A stretch of DNA of 64,000 bases from Paenibacillus tyrphae. Lineage in GTDB: Bacteria > Bacillota > Bacilli > Paenibacillales > NBRC-103111. The stretch covers positions 1-64,000 of the forward strand of contig NZ_BSDJ01000036.1 in NCBI RefSeq assembly GCF_027925525.1, read 5' to 3'. Position 1 is the first letter of the stretch. Every line of letters begins with the position of its first letter. Shown here in pieces: positions 9,661 through 18,937 of this stretch. A model generated the notes under the pieces. The model made no database searches. It was not told the origin of the DNA and worked only from the letters and a program-made list of their open reading frames with translations. The translations under genes and the position numbers were made by a program.

Positions 9661-10947
9661 TCAGACCAATTCCGGTTGAAGCAAGTTCGACGCGCAGCAT
9701 TCCGTTACGGCCTGCTTCAAAATCTCGCAGCCCTTGGCAAGCTCCTCCATCGGAATCGTGAGCGCAGGCATCAGCTTGACGACCGCATCGTTACGTCCCG
9801 CCCGCTCGATGACAACCCCGAGCTCATAGCAGCGCGAGGCAATCGCTTTGGAGAGCGTTTCATCCCCGCTGCCCGACGTGTCGATTCCCCACATGAGCCC
9901 TCTGCCCCTTACCGTGAGACGCGGATCGATCGGCAAAATTTGCTCCTTCAAGAATTGCTCGACGAATTTCGCTTTGCGCTCCGTTTCCGCCTCCAATCCG
10001 GTCTGTTCGCGGAATTCGAGAGCAGCCGTGGCGCCGACGAAAGCAAGCTGGTTCCCCCGGAATGTGCCGTTGTGCTCCGCCGGCTTCCAGACGTCGAGCT
10101 CCGGCTTCAGCAGCAGCAAGGACATCGGCAGCCCGTAACCGCTGATCGATTTGGAAAGCACGGCCAGATCGGGAACGATGCCTGCGCGCTCGAAGGAGAA
10201 GAACGGGCCCGTCCGTCCGCATCCGACTTGGATTTCGTCGCAAATGAGCAGAATGTCGTGACGGTCGCACAAGTCGCGCAGCTGGCGGAGCCATTCGATC
10301 GGTGCTTCGTTCAGACCGCCTTCCGCCTGGATCGTTTCGAGGATGATCGCTGCCGGTTTGGCGATACCCGAATGGTCGTCCGTCAGAATCGCCTCCATGT
10401 ATCCGATCGTGTCCAATCCGTCGATAAAGCCTGCCGGGAAAGGCATGAAGGTCACGTCGTGCAGCGGAACCCCGCCCGCTTCGCGGTGATACAGGCTGCT
10501 GGTGGCAGCCAAGCTGCCGAGCGACATGCCGTGAAACGCGCCAATGAAGGCAAATATGCCGGTCCGGCCTTTGACTTTTCTCGCCAGCTTGAAAGCCGCC
10601 TCTACCGCATTGGTCCCCGTCGGACCGCAAAATTGAACCTTGTGGTTCAGACCGCGTGGCTTCAGAATTTTGTCCGAGAACGTCTGCAGAAACGTTTCCT
10701 TGGCTGAAGTGTACATGTCCAGCCCGTGGCTGATGCCGTCCGATTGCAAATAACTGATGAGTCGCTCTTTGATATAGTCGTTATTGTGTCCGTAGTTCAA
10801 AGCGCCCGCACCGGCGAAAAAATCGATATACGACTTTCCGGACTGTGCATATAGGACGGAGCCTTTGGCACGTACGAAAACGTCCGGGAACGAACGGCAA
10901 TAAGATCTAACATTGGATTCCAAGGCTTCGAATGTGTTCACTGTCAT
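9661..10947 (-). CDS. ectB: Diaminobutyrate--2-oxoglutarate transaminase (EctB family)
   Basis: A class III PLP aminotransferase of 428 residues that makes L-2,4-diaminobutyrate from aspartate semialdehyde and glutamate. Visible family features: FFAGAGALNYGHN, the CGPTGTNAVEAA phosphate-binding stretch, GAFHGMSLGSLAATS, the cofactor Asp in LLICDEIQVGCGRTG, and the Schiff-base Lys in VLSKSISGYG. No ectA or ectC is present, so ectoine synthesis is not its role here; it probably supplies Dab to the NRPS in the same operon, whose two visible A domains carry a Dab-type code. The start ATG (10947) has GAGGAGAG eight bases upstream. Confidence 0.93.
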   Translation of the reverse strand: MTVNTFEALESNVRSYCRSFPDVFVRAKGSVLYAQSGKSYIDFFAGAGALNYGHNNDYIKERLISYLQSDGISHGLDMYTSAKETFLQTFSDKILKPRGLNHKVQFCGPTGTNAVEAAFKLARKVKGRTGIFAFIGAFHGMSLGSLAATSSLYHREAGGVPLHDVTFMPFPAGFIDGLDTIGYMEAILTDDHSGIAKPAAIILETIQAEGGLNEAPIEWLRQLRDLCDRHDILLICDEIQVGCGRTGPFFSFERAGIVPDLAVLSKSISGYGLPMSLLLLKPELDVWKPAEHNGTFRGNQLAFVGATAALEFREQTGLEAETERKAKFVEQFLKEQILPIDPRLTVRGRGLMWGIDTSGSGDETLSKAIASRCYELGVVIERAGRNDAVVKLMPALTIPMEELAKGCEILKQAVTECCASNLLQPELV

Positions 10948-11042
10948 ATCATAATCTCTCCTCAGGTATGATGTATTCTGTTATTAAAATTAGTTAAGGG
11001 CTAACCTCCGCGATGTTGTTCTTAATGTTCGTACCCTCTTTT

Positions 11043-11114
11043 TTAAAGCGCCTGGCATACGGTAATATCGCCTGCAACAAGGGCGGAACCTAGATCGTTT
11101 ATTCGATTCGTCAT
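11043..11114 (-). CDS. Possible 23-residue leader peptide upstream of ectB
   Basis: ATG at 11114 is preceded by GAGGGAAG with good spacing. The frame encodes 23 residues and stops at TAA (11043). The stop context is CTT TAA; shifting +1 there opens a frame for about 17 more residues to a TAA at 10994, 46 bases before ectB. It could be a leader peptide, a frameshifted small gene, or chance. I recognise no family. Confidence 0.3.
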   Translation of the reverse strand: MTNRINDLGSALVAGDITVCQAL

Positions 11115-11767
11115 GCTGCAAACTTCCCTCAGGTATTCCCTGTAGGATTCGAGGCTTGTTCTGAAAACTGGTCATGCGGTAGACTAAGGAGTAAAGTTTT
11201 GTGTGTAGGAATGATGCAGATGCGGTTTCATGATGCGATGAAATGAACAGAACGTGGGTTGAACAAGATGTTTGAGTTGGATCAGGCTTGCTTTAAGCAG
11301 CCGTTCTCCCATTTTTATGGAGCTTTTTTCTGCCCGGAGCTTACGAAGGGCAAATGCTTTGCAGCGTCTTCCGTTTTGTGCGAGAGCTTGCATCGGCATT
11401 CAAAATCCAAGAAGGCCTTCGTGAGAACATCCGGTCGTCACCCCCTTCTATGCGATTACAAAATAACCAACACCTGCTAATTATATACAATTATTAGGCA
11501 AAGATAACATGGTAGTAAAGTCCTATTTTGTAATCAATTATAAACTTTTGTTCAAAAATTAGACATTTTTACAAACACTTAATAAAAACGATTCAGAAGA
11601 TTCGACTTCTATGTTCCACGATTTTGTCGATTGTTGACGAAATATGTAGAAAATCTGGTTCTCTACAGCTAATAAAGAAAAAGCGGTCCGTTGACCATCC
11701 GTTTTTTTCGTATACAGCTTACAGGCTCGGTGAGCAATTTTTTCAAATACTTAATATTTTTTAACGC
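11115..11767. other. AT-rich spacer upstream of the lipopeptide operon
   Basis: About 650 bases without a convincing gene. It probably holds the promoter of the ectB-NRPS operon; a TATAAT-type -10 is readable on the minus strand near 11483. Further on, a strong Shine-Dalgarno (AAGGGGGTGA near 11440) precedes a short minus-strand frame of about 30 codons that stops early, which may be the remnant of a decayed gene. No repeats or known RNA elements were recognised. Confidence 0.4.
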
Positions 11768-11815
11768 AAAAAAAGCTGCCGAAGGGATAGCGCGCTATCC
11801 TTTTGGCAGCTTTTT
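11768..11815. terminator. Bidirectional terminator closing the polysaccharide operon
   Basis: AAAAAGCTGCC and GGCAGCTTTTT outer arms enclose a second palindrome (GGGATAGCGCGCTATCC). It lies 29 bases after the last gene of the minus-strand operon. Confidence 0.9.
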
Positions 11816-11843
11816 GCATTGTTGCCGGATATCATCCGAAGGT

Positions 11844-14153
11844 TTAATATGCCTTCGGCACCTCGACCTTCCGGGTTACCCCGTTCTCCGTAAAATACAG
11901 GTGGACACCGTGGTCCTGATCGTCCAGAAAATGCGAGACGTACTTCGGTTCGCCGTGCTTGACGGGCACCAGCAGGGTCACGAGCCGATGGCTGCGCGCC
12001 TCCTTCGTCGCCGCTTTCAAGTGCCAATGGACCGGCAGCCCTTCGTACTCGGACGGATCGACGTCCGTAAATTCGTTGTGCTGCGTCAGCTCCAGCTCGC
12101 CGGACGAACAATAGACGAACCGTCCGTCCATATCCGCCTTGCGGCCCTGCACCTTAAACGATTGTCCGGACAGCTTCATCTCGTACAGCGTATGGAACAG
12201 CCACTCGACGCGGCCGGGCTGTTTCAGATCGATGAGATCGACGACGACGACGAACGACTTCCCGAAAAAGTAAAGTTCGCGCACATAACGTTCCAAGTAA
12301 GGGACGTGCTGCCGGTAGGCCGCCGTCGCATTGCAGCGCGAATAACCGTAACCGTCCCGCTGCTCTGCCGCCTCGACAATGCCGGAGGCTTCCATCGCCA
12401 GCACTTTATCCGTTCCGGCGTATTGGCCGAGCCCATCCACGAGAATATTGTTGGTGGAACGCGTCTGCCTCCTCCAGTTCCGGTGCATCGTGCTGCCGAA
12501 AGCAACGTAATGGCCGCTCTCAATGGCAAGCGGCTCGCTGTAGGCATGCAGCAGGAAGCCGTTCTGATCACCGTGGCTGTGGCTGACGGAACCGTACTTG
12601 CTGCTTTTCGTCAGCAGCATGATATGACGCTCGGGATCCGCCATGTTCCCATGGAAAGCGACCCAGCCGATATCCCGGAACCATTTGACCGGCTCGATTG
12701 ACGCTTCCGTCGGCGGCACCGGCTCGATCGCCGGGTAATCGTGGCGGTACGTCATTTCGTCGAACCGGAAATCCCACCAGCCGTAATTGTAAAATTTCAT
12801 TTCCGAGTCCTTATCGATCTCCTTGACCCGCTCGAAATACCATTGATACAGCCCATTCCCGGTCACTCCGGCAAACTGCCGGATGTTGAAAGCTGTCTTC
12901 AAGCTGACGGGATCGCCGAGCGTGGACTGGTCGCCGAAGCTGGCGCGCAACGTATCCGGACTGAAGCAGTACAGCGGAAAATCGCCGGTTCTGGAAAAAA
13001 ACGGACGGCGGTAAAAATCGATGCCGGTATAGTTCTTGAGCAGATTGAACGCTTCCGTCACAAACGCCATGCCAGTCGTCCAATACATCGGACCTTCCGC
13101 CCAGCCCCCGTCCGCGCCCCCCCATGGCGTGTACAGGTTTGCGTAATACTCAAGCGTATAATCGAGCCATTCCTGCGCCTTCGGCTCCTCCCCCAGCAAG
13201 GCGATGCTGCAGGGTACCATTACGCTGGACAACGAGCGTACCGCGTGGCTGTCGAACGGCACGTGATGGATTTTTGATCGCTCCATCACATGATACGCCA
13301 CGAGCCTCGTTCGCGTAAGCAGCGAACCGCGAACAAGCTCGCGCTCCGCTTCGCTCAATGCGTCATACAGCCAATCATAGCCCCAGGCGAGCGCCCCCGC
13401 TACCCGAAACGACGCTTCGTCGTTGTAATCGCGCGAGGTCGTTCCTTCGGGATTCCAGCCGGCGACATGCAACAGCCACAGCTTCGCGCGTCCGATAAGC
13501 GACTCGTCCTCCAGCACAATACCGGCTACGGCCAAATGCCGGATCGCGTACAGCGCTTCCTGACAGTCCAGATACATGTTCCGCCACAGGCTTGCGACCC
13601 TTTTGTGGTCCGGATACGGCTGCGGCTCCGCAATAAGCTCGCGCCCAATCCATGGTCGGACGGAGTGCTCGTAGAACGTCTCCCAGCCGCAATAGGAAGG
13701 GTCTTCCTTGACCCTGCGGCGGAAGTCCGGCAGCTTGGAAGCCTGAAGCCACAGCCGCGGATGTGCCGCCGAAGCTTGCGCATAGCGGCTCTCCGGCGAC
13801 GGTAGCGGCGTCTCGGGCAGCCCTTCGGGCACGGCAAAGCGCCGCACCCGGCTCCAGGCCGTGCGGCCCGCTTCGTCGTCCGTCAGCAGCGCATACCGCC
13901 AGTAATACGTGCCAGGCTCCAGCGGACGGTCCGGCGTATACAAATTATACGGAACCGGCGCAACCGTCCCCGTTTCCTCCTCCGCAAACGATGCGCTGCG
14001 GGAAATTTGCAGCACGTACCGGTCATGTTCCAATTGTGCCGGAATCCAAGTGAACCGGGGCGGATTTTCGGTAAGGACGGTCTGTTCGTCCGGTGCATAC
14101 TGAACGGTCAACACCCCGCTTTGCGGCTCGTATAACGGTGCCAGGTTACTCAT
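11844..14153 (-). CDS. Heparinase II/III-type polysaccharide lyase with N-terminal DUF4962-like region
   Basis: A 769-residue protein without a signal peptide, so probably cytoplasmic. The N-terminal 110 residues form a beta-sandwich-like domain (NPPRFTWIPAQL, YVLQISRS), followed by an all-alpha toroid (residues about 130-430) and a C-terminal beta region typical of heparinase II/III folds (SVSHSHGDQNGFLLHAYSE and RSTNNILVDGLGQ). Family enzymes cleave uronic-acid-containing polysaccharides by beta-elimination. Its start overlaps the end of the preceding lyase gene by 8 bases, so they are co-translated. The exact substrate (alginate, glycosaminoglycan or another uronan) cannot be read from sequence. 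It is the last gene of the operon. Confidence 0.82.
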   Translation of the reverse strand: MSNLAPLYEPQSGVLTVQYAPDEQTVLTENPPRFTWIPAQLEHDRYVLQISRSASFAEEETGTVAPVPYNLYTPDRPLEPGTYYWRYALLTDDEAGRTAWSRVRRFAVPEGLPETPLPSPESRYAQASAAHPRLWLQASKLPDFRRRVKEDPSYCGWETFYEHSVRPWIGRELIAEPQPYPDHKRVASLWRNMYLDCQEALYAIRHLAVAGIVLEDESLIGRAKLWLLHVAGWNPEGTTSRDYNDEASFRVAGALAWGYDWLYDALSEAERELVRGSLLTRTRLVAYHVMERSKIHHVPFDSHAVRSLSSVMVPCSIALLGEEPKAQEWLDYTLEYYANLYTPWGGADGGWAEGPMYWTTGMAFVTEAFNLLKNYTGIDFYRRPFFSRTGDFPLYCFSPDTLRASFGDQSTLGDPVSLKTAFNIRQFAGVTGNGLYQWYFERVKEIDKDSEMKFYNYGWWDFRFDEMTYRHDYPAIEPVPPTEASIEPVKWFRDIGWVAFHGNMADPERHIMLLTKSSKYGSVSHSHGDQNGFLLHAYSEPLAIESGHYVAFGSTMHRNWRRQTRSTNNILVDGLGQYAGTDKVLAMEASGIVEAAEQRDGYGYSRCNATAAYRQHVPYLERYVRELYFFGKSFVVVVDLIDLKQPGRVEWLFHTLYEMKLSGQSFKVQGRKADMDGRFVYCSSGELELTQHNEFTDVDPSEYEGLPVHWHLKAATKEARSHRLVTLLVPVKHGEPKYVSHFLDDQDHGVHLYFTENGVTRKVEVPKAY

Positions 14154-16269
14154 GGTGCCCTCCTCCTATGACGGTTAGTCCTTGTTCCGTAAGCTCATAG
14201 GTGCAAATCTCCCCCGCCGATTCGACTTGAACCACACCAGGGGATATCTCCTTCAAGGCCGTCCGTTCACCGGCGCTGTACACGTGAACAAAGCGTGCGC
14301 TTCTGCCATGCCGGCGATGAAGCAAAGCGGTTAACGGCCGACTCGGGTCGACGCTGGTGCCCGGAGTCCGCACGGCATAGGCTTCGTCTCCCGGTTGAAG
14401 CAGCGCCGCATGATAAATTCGCCCGCCGCCCGGCACCTTGTACGACAGCTTCAGCGCCCCCGCTGCTGAGCCAGCGGGGGCCGCAACCTTATAACGCTTA
14501 GCGACGGGCAGACGCTGCCACTCGCCTTGGATTGCCAGCTCGTAGACGCCGCCTTCACCCGGCGATTGTCCTAGGCCGGTCTCAACGCCGGTACGGTCCT
14601 CTTCTTCCTCAGCCGGCACGACCGGGTGCATCCACCATTCGATCGACGCCTCTTCCCCTGCCGTTACCTCGAACCAGTCCAGCAGCCATTGATCGGTCAG
14701 CAGCAGGTGCCGGTCCATCCGGCAGTCCGGATACGCTCCTTCCGACCGCAGCCATACGTACGTATAGGCCGCTGTTTCTTCGAAGCGGAGGCAGCTTCCG
14801 GTATGGGCCGCCTGCGATGCTCCGCCGAGCGATACGGTGTTATGGCTTGCCGTTTCGGCGAACCACTGCTTGCGGAGCTCCGAGCCGTAAGGCACCATGC
14901 CGAAGTCCGGCGTAAATGCCGTGTCCTGGTGCATCATCGTCAGATGAAGCTTGTCGTAATGACCATGAGAGCCTCCGTGAGGGCCGAAGTCCGCCAAAAA
15001 CGACAACGAATTCGACGCCCTCCGGCCCACGACGAAACCGGAATCGCGGAGCAATCTGGAGCCCCGCCGCAGCCCTGCTTCTTCGCCGTCCATCCCGCTT
15101 CCCGCTGCGGCCTTTCCGCCGAACCTCCGTGCGGCAGGCTCTTCGCCTTCGCCGTACAGCAGCGCCTCAAGCTGGCAGCGCGCGCCGTCCGGCCCGCCCA
15201 TCTGCCGATACGCTTCGCGCAGGATCGGCACGATCCCCGGTTGACGGTACCGGCTCAGGCCGATCTCCATAATCTCGGCGATTTCTCTGGCATAGGGCAG
15301 CCGCTCCATCGGGCCGTCATGCAGGGCGGGCAGCCCGCCCCGGTCGTCGGCGAGCGCAGCCAGCACGTCGAACATCCCCCGCATCGATTGACCCGCCGTC
15401 CCTTCGGCGTCGTACAGATCGATGCCGAAACGTTCCGCCATTTCCGCCGATATCAAGTATGCCCGCAGAACGAACACGTGATAGTACGTGCTACCTTCGA
15501 ACTCCAGTTGATCCGGCTTGACGCCGATGGACAGGTGATGCTTCCAGCCCCCTTCGCCCGCGATCAGGGCAAGCAATCCGCTACGATCATCCTTCACCGC
15601 GTAGATGCACGAAAGCGAAGCGTTAAGCCAAGCCGTGTAATTGTTCTCCGCATTGCCCCGTTCGTGAATCAAAATACGGCGGTACTCCGTCATACTTGCC
15701 TCCAGCAACCGCAAATAACCGTCGAGCGCCTCACGCTCGGGCTCCGTCCAAGTCACGCCTTCGTCACTTAACAGCAAGCAGGCGCGAAGCAGCGTCGTCG
15801 ACCAGATCGCTTCCGTCAGCGCCTGATGAAACGCCCGGCCTTTCAGCATCCACGGCTGGGCGTCCGGATGCACCGGGTAATCGGGAAACTGACGTGCATA
15901 CCCGGCAATGATCCGCTTCGCCAGCAGCGCGTAGGCCGTTTCGCGCGAAGCCGCATAGACCGCAGCTGCTTGAAGCGCGGTACGCGCCAAGGATTGGTGC
16001 TTGAACGCCAGCCAAGCCCCGCGGTACGCTTCGCCTTCGATCAGGCAGCCGTGCGGGCAGCGGAACGACTGCGCATCCCGTTCGGCGGGATCGAACAGGA
16101 GCTCCGCATGGTGGCGGGGGCACACGTATTGGTGCCACCAGCCGCCTGGCTCTAAGGGAATATGCAAGCTGCCCGCCGCTTCCAGCCGGTTCAGCTCCTC
16201 CTTGAGCTCGGCCAGCACCCGCCGCCCCCAGGCGTGCTTTTCCGTTTTATGCCGGATTCCCGTGCTCAT
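14146..16269 (-). CDS. Heparinase II/III family protein (probable oligosaccharide lyase)
   Basis: 707 residues, no signal peptide. An N-terminal alpha-toroid (residues about 40-370) carries HERGNAENNYTAW and the EFEGSTYYHVF stretch, followed by the heparinase II/III beta domain with FGPHGGSHGHYDKLHL and AETASHNTVSLGG; the His/Tyr-rich motifs are those expected for catalysis and metal binding. It probably degrades imported unsaturated or uronate-containing oligosaccharides. Its ATG overlaps the stop of the dehydrogenase gene by 4 bases, and its own end overlaps the next lyase gene. Two different lyases side by side suggest sequential cleavage of a mixed polymer (inference). Confidence 0.82.
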   Translation of the reverse strand: MSTGIRHKTEKHAWGRRVLAELKEELNRLEAAGSLHIPLEPGGWWHQYVCPRHHAELLFDPAERDAQSFRCPHGCLIEGEAYRGAWLAFKHQSLARTALQAAAVYAASRETAYALLAKRIIAGYARQFPDYPVHPDAQPWMLKGRAFHQALTEAIWSTTLLRACLLLSDEGVTWTEPEREALDGYLRLLEASMTEYRRILIHERGNAENNYTAWLNASLSCIYAVKDDRSGLLALIAGEGGWKHHLSIGVKPDQLEFEGSTYYHVFVLRAYLISAEMAERFGIDLYDAEGTAGQSMRGMFDVLAALADDRGGLPALHDGPMERLPYAREIAEIMEIGLSRYRQPGIVPILREAYRQMGGPDGARCQLEALLYGEGEEPAARRFGGKAAAGSGMDGEEAGLRRGSRLLRDSGFVVGRRASNSLSFLADFGPHGGSHGHYDKLHLTMMHQDTAFTPDFGMVPYGSELRKQWFAETASHNTVSLGGASQAAHTGSCLRFEETAAYTYVWLRSEGAYPDCRMDRHLLLTDQWLLDWFEVTAGEEASIEWWMHPVVPAEEEEDRTGVETGLGQSPGEGGVYELAIQGEWQRLPVAKRYKVAAPAGSAAGALKLSYKVPGGGRIYHAALLQPGDEAYAVRTPGTSVDPSRPLTALLHRRHGRSARFVHVYSAGERTALKEISPGVVQVESAGEICTYELTEQGLTVIGGGHHE

Positions 16270-17033
16270 CGCATCATCATCCCGCCGTTGATCTCGATTG
16301 TTTCACCGGTCAAATAAGAGGCCAGATCGGAGGCCAGATACAGAACGGCGCCTGCCACATCGTCCGGTGTCCCTTCCCGCTGCAGCGGAATTCCGTTTAT
16401 CGTCGCTTTGCGCGCTTCGTCCGTCGTAAAGGTCGCATGAAACATCGTGCTGCCGATAAAGCCAGGAGACACGAGATTGACCGTGATGCCGCTGGGCGCC
16501 GCTTCCTTGGCGAGTCCTTTGGAATAGGCGGATACGGCCGCCTTGCTTGCGGCATAAATGCTTGAACCCGGTCCGCCTCCGTTATGGGCGGCAACGGACG
16601 ACATGTTAATAATGCGGCCCGCCCCTTTCGCCTTCATGCCCGGGAGGACGCGCTTGCACATGAATACCGTGCTTTTCAGATTCACATCCATGATTTGCTG
16701 ATACAATTGTTCGGTCATGTCGACGTTCGGCTGGCGCTTCACCAGATGGCCGGCGTTGTTGACCAAAATATCCACCGTTCCGCCGAACGCCCGCTCGACT
16801 TCCGATACGAGACGGTCGATCTCCGCAGCGTCCGTCACATCGGCCTGAACGAGCACCGCTTCGCCCCCGGCTGCCCGAATGGCGGCAACCGTCTCTTCCC
16901 CCTGCGCCACGTTGCGCAAGCAGTTGACGCCCACCTTGGCGCCGTTCGCAGCAAGCGCGATCGCAATCGCGCGGCCGATCCCTGCGTTCGAGCCCGTTAC
17001 CAAAGCCACTTTTCCCGTTAAATCAATTTTCAT
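16266..17033 (-). CDS. Short-chain dehydrogenase/reductase (KduD/FabG-like)
   Basis: 255 residues with the classical SDR layout: nucleotide-binding GSNAGIGRA near residue 14, VNNAG near 92, catalytic Ser in NMSSVAAH, YAASK catalytic Tyr/Lys, and a C-terminal SYLTGETIEINGGMMMR. Because it is sandwiched between a sugar-responsive regulator pair and two polysaccharide lyases, it is best read as a keto-uronate reductase (acting on a 4-deoxy-hexulose-uronate type product) rather than a fatty-acid enzyme; this is inference from context. The start at 17033 has GGAGGAGA upstream. The gap to the kinase gene is 38 bases. Confidence 0.85.
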   Translation of the reverse strand: MKIDLTGKVALVTGSNAGIGRAIAIALAANGAKVGVNCLRNVAQGEETVAAIRAAGGEAVLVQADVTDAAEIDRLVSEVERAFGGTVDILVNNAGHLVKRQPNVDMTEQLYQQIMDVNLKSTVFMCKRVLPGMKAKGAGRIINMSSVAAHNGGGPGSSIYAASKAAVSAYSKGLAKEAAPSGITVNLVSPGFIGSTMFHATFTTDEARKATINGIPLQREGTPDDVAGAVLYLASDLASYLTGETIEINGGMMMR

Positions 17034-17071
17034 ATGAATCTCCTCCGCGTCTATGAAATGAAAGGTTGAGG

Positions 17072-18937
17072 TCAGGCAGAATCTTTAATGGAGCGCAGCG
17101 CCGGTGCCGACGTTTCCGGCATCGTCATCGTAATGCGGCTGCCGCAGCCCCATTCGCTTTCAATCGACAGGCCATATTGCTCCCCGAACACCATCTGGAT
17201 GCGCCGGTGAACGTTCATCAGTCCGATCCCCCCGCGCTGCCGCCCGCCCTCGTGCTCGTCGGCAAGCCGGTTTTGCTTGAGTCGTCTGCGCAGCTCTTCC
17301 AGCCGGTCTGGCTCGATGCCCGCTCCATTGTCTTCCACGGACACTTGGAACAGCCCGCCCTGCTTTCGCGCATCGATGCGAATGTAATGGCGCGGCTCGA
17401 AGCCGCCGGGAAACGCATGCTGAAAAATATTTTCGATCAGCGGCTGCAGCGTCAAACGCACCATGTTTTCCAGCAGCAGCGATGGCGGAATGACAACGTC
17501 AATCTCGAATTCCCGGCCAATCCGGTGCCGCAGCACGATCATGTAATTGCGCACGTGGTTCAGTTCGTTAGCCACCGTGATTTCTTCCAGATTGGTTTGA
17601 ATCGAATAGCGCAGCATGAAAGCCATCGCTTCCACCATCTCGGTAATTTCGTACGAATCCTGCACGATGGCGTAGCAGTTGATCGTTTCCAGCGTGTTGT
17701 ACAGAAAATGCGGATTAATCTGCAGCTGAAGCGATTGAAATTCCGCACGCTGCCGCTCCAGCTCCGCCCGGCCAAGCTCAAGCGCGTTTTTTTGCTGCTG
17801 CAGCTCGGCTTCGTATACTTTCTCGATCATCTCCGAAAGCCGCGTCACCATCAGGTTGTAGCTGTGAATCAATCCGCCGATCTCGTCCGTCCGGCCGATC
17901 TCGTCGATGTGCTGCCAGTTCCCTTTCTCCGTTTGCCGCATACTTTCTTTCAACTCGCGAATCGGTGCAACGATGGAACGGCCGAAGCGGTAGGCGAGCC
18001 ACAGAGCGGCAATCAGCGTCAGCAGCCCGACGCCGAGCGTCGTGGTGCGGATCGTAGACGCCGGACGCCGGAGCTCCTGTACCGGAATCGAGGCGACGAG
18101 CCTCCAATCCGAATAGCTCGAACCTCTGGAGACAAACAGCCGGTCCTGCCCCTCATAGCGGTCGATGACCGATTTCCCCGCGCTCTGCTCCATATGCCGG
18201 AACAGCTCCGGTTCCAGCTTCGCATCCTTCAGCGGCAAAGCCGGATGGTAAATAAATTCTCCTTTTCCATTTATAATAAAGAAATATCCATCCTTCCCAA
18301 CGTTTGCGCGCTGCCATATTTTTGCCAGCTCCGCAAGCTTGAACTCGATGGCGACGACCCCGCGGTTCGCATCGTTATAAGCGGCATCGCGCACTTTTCG
18401 CGCCATCGTGACGACGGTCCCCCGGTCTTCCGACCGCAGGCTCACGTTCAGCAGAACCATCTGCCCGTTGTCCGGGGTATTTTCCATAATGTATTCGAAC
18501 TTGCTCTTATACTCCGCCGGGTCCAGAAAAATCAAGTTCTGGTTATCGTAGATGACGGAACGCCGGTGCTGCCCGACGACATAAATCATGTTCAACTGCT
18601 TGTACAGCGCTGCGATCGATTGCACGGAATTCGACGCGAACTTCTTGATCTGCGTGGAGTAGTAGTAATACCCGTACCCATCGTCGGACGCAATTTCCAT
18701 AAACGACCGGACGTCGGGATTCGAAGTGAACGAATTGCTCAACAGCTCGTACGTCTGCAAATATATATCCGTCTGGTAGGTCGCACTGTCGACGATCTGC
18801 TCCATGTACTGCTCGGCCTGACGGTCCAGCTCTTTGGAAGACTGTACGTAGGATACGACGCCGACGGTAATCAACGAAACGGCAATCACAATGAGAAAGT
18901 AGACGTAAATTTGGCCGGACAGCGTTTTGCGCTTCAT
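17072..18937 (-). CDS. YesM-type sensor histidine kinase
   Basis: A 621-residue membrane sensor kinase. Order: TM helix (residues about 10-30), a large extracytoplasmic Cache-type domain, a second TM near 285-305, HAMP linker, histidine-kinase domain (QINPHFLYNTLETINCYA with the phospho-accepting His) and HATPase region (VEDNGAGIEPD, GGIGLMNVHRRI). Such kinases sense extracellular sugars or transporter occupancy and phosphorylate an adjacent AraC-type regulator. The chosen ATG at 18937 overlaps the regulator's stop codon by one base (TAATG), implying translational coupling; a longer in-frame start at 18979 is less likely. Confidence 0.93.
   Translation of the reverse strand: MKRKTLSGQIYVYFLIVIAVSLITVGVVSYVQSSKELDRQAEQYMEQIVDSATYQTDIYLQTYELLSNSFTSNPDVRSFMEIASDDGYGYYYYSTQIKKFASNSVQSIAALYKQLNMIYVVGQHRRSVIYDNQNLIFLDPAEYKSKFEYIMENTPDNGQMVLLNVSLRSEDRGTVVTMARKVRDAAYNDANRGVVAIEFKLAELAKIWQRANVGKDGYFFIINGKGEFIYHPALPLKDAKLEPELFRHMEQSAGKSVIDRYEGQDRLFVSRGSSYSDWRLVASIPVQELRRPASTIRTTTLGVGLLTLIAALWLAYRFGRSIVAPIRELKESMRQTEKGNWQHIDEIGRTDEIGGLIHSYNLMVTRLSEMIEKVYEAELQQQKNALELGRAELERQRAEFQSLQLQINPHFLYNTLETINCYAIVQDSYEITEMVEAMAFMLRYSIQTNLEEITVANELNHVRNYMIVLRHRIGREFEIDVVIPPSLLLENMVRLTLQPLIENIFQHAFPGGFEPRHYIRIDARKQGGLFQVSVEDNGAGIEPDRLEELRRRLKQNRLADEHEGGRQRGGIGLMNVHRRIQMVFGEQYGLSIESEWGCGSRITMTMPETSAPALRSIKDSA

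Noticed and set aside
11184-11480. Short frames on both strands in the spacer before ectB
   Set aside because: No ribosome-binding site for the longer ones, no family resemblance, and odd composition. A remnant is possible and mentioned in the spacer entry.
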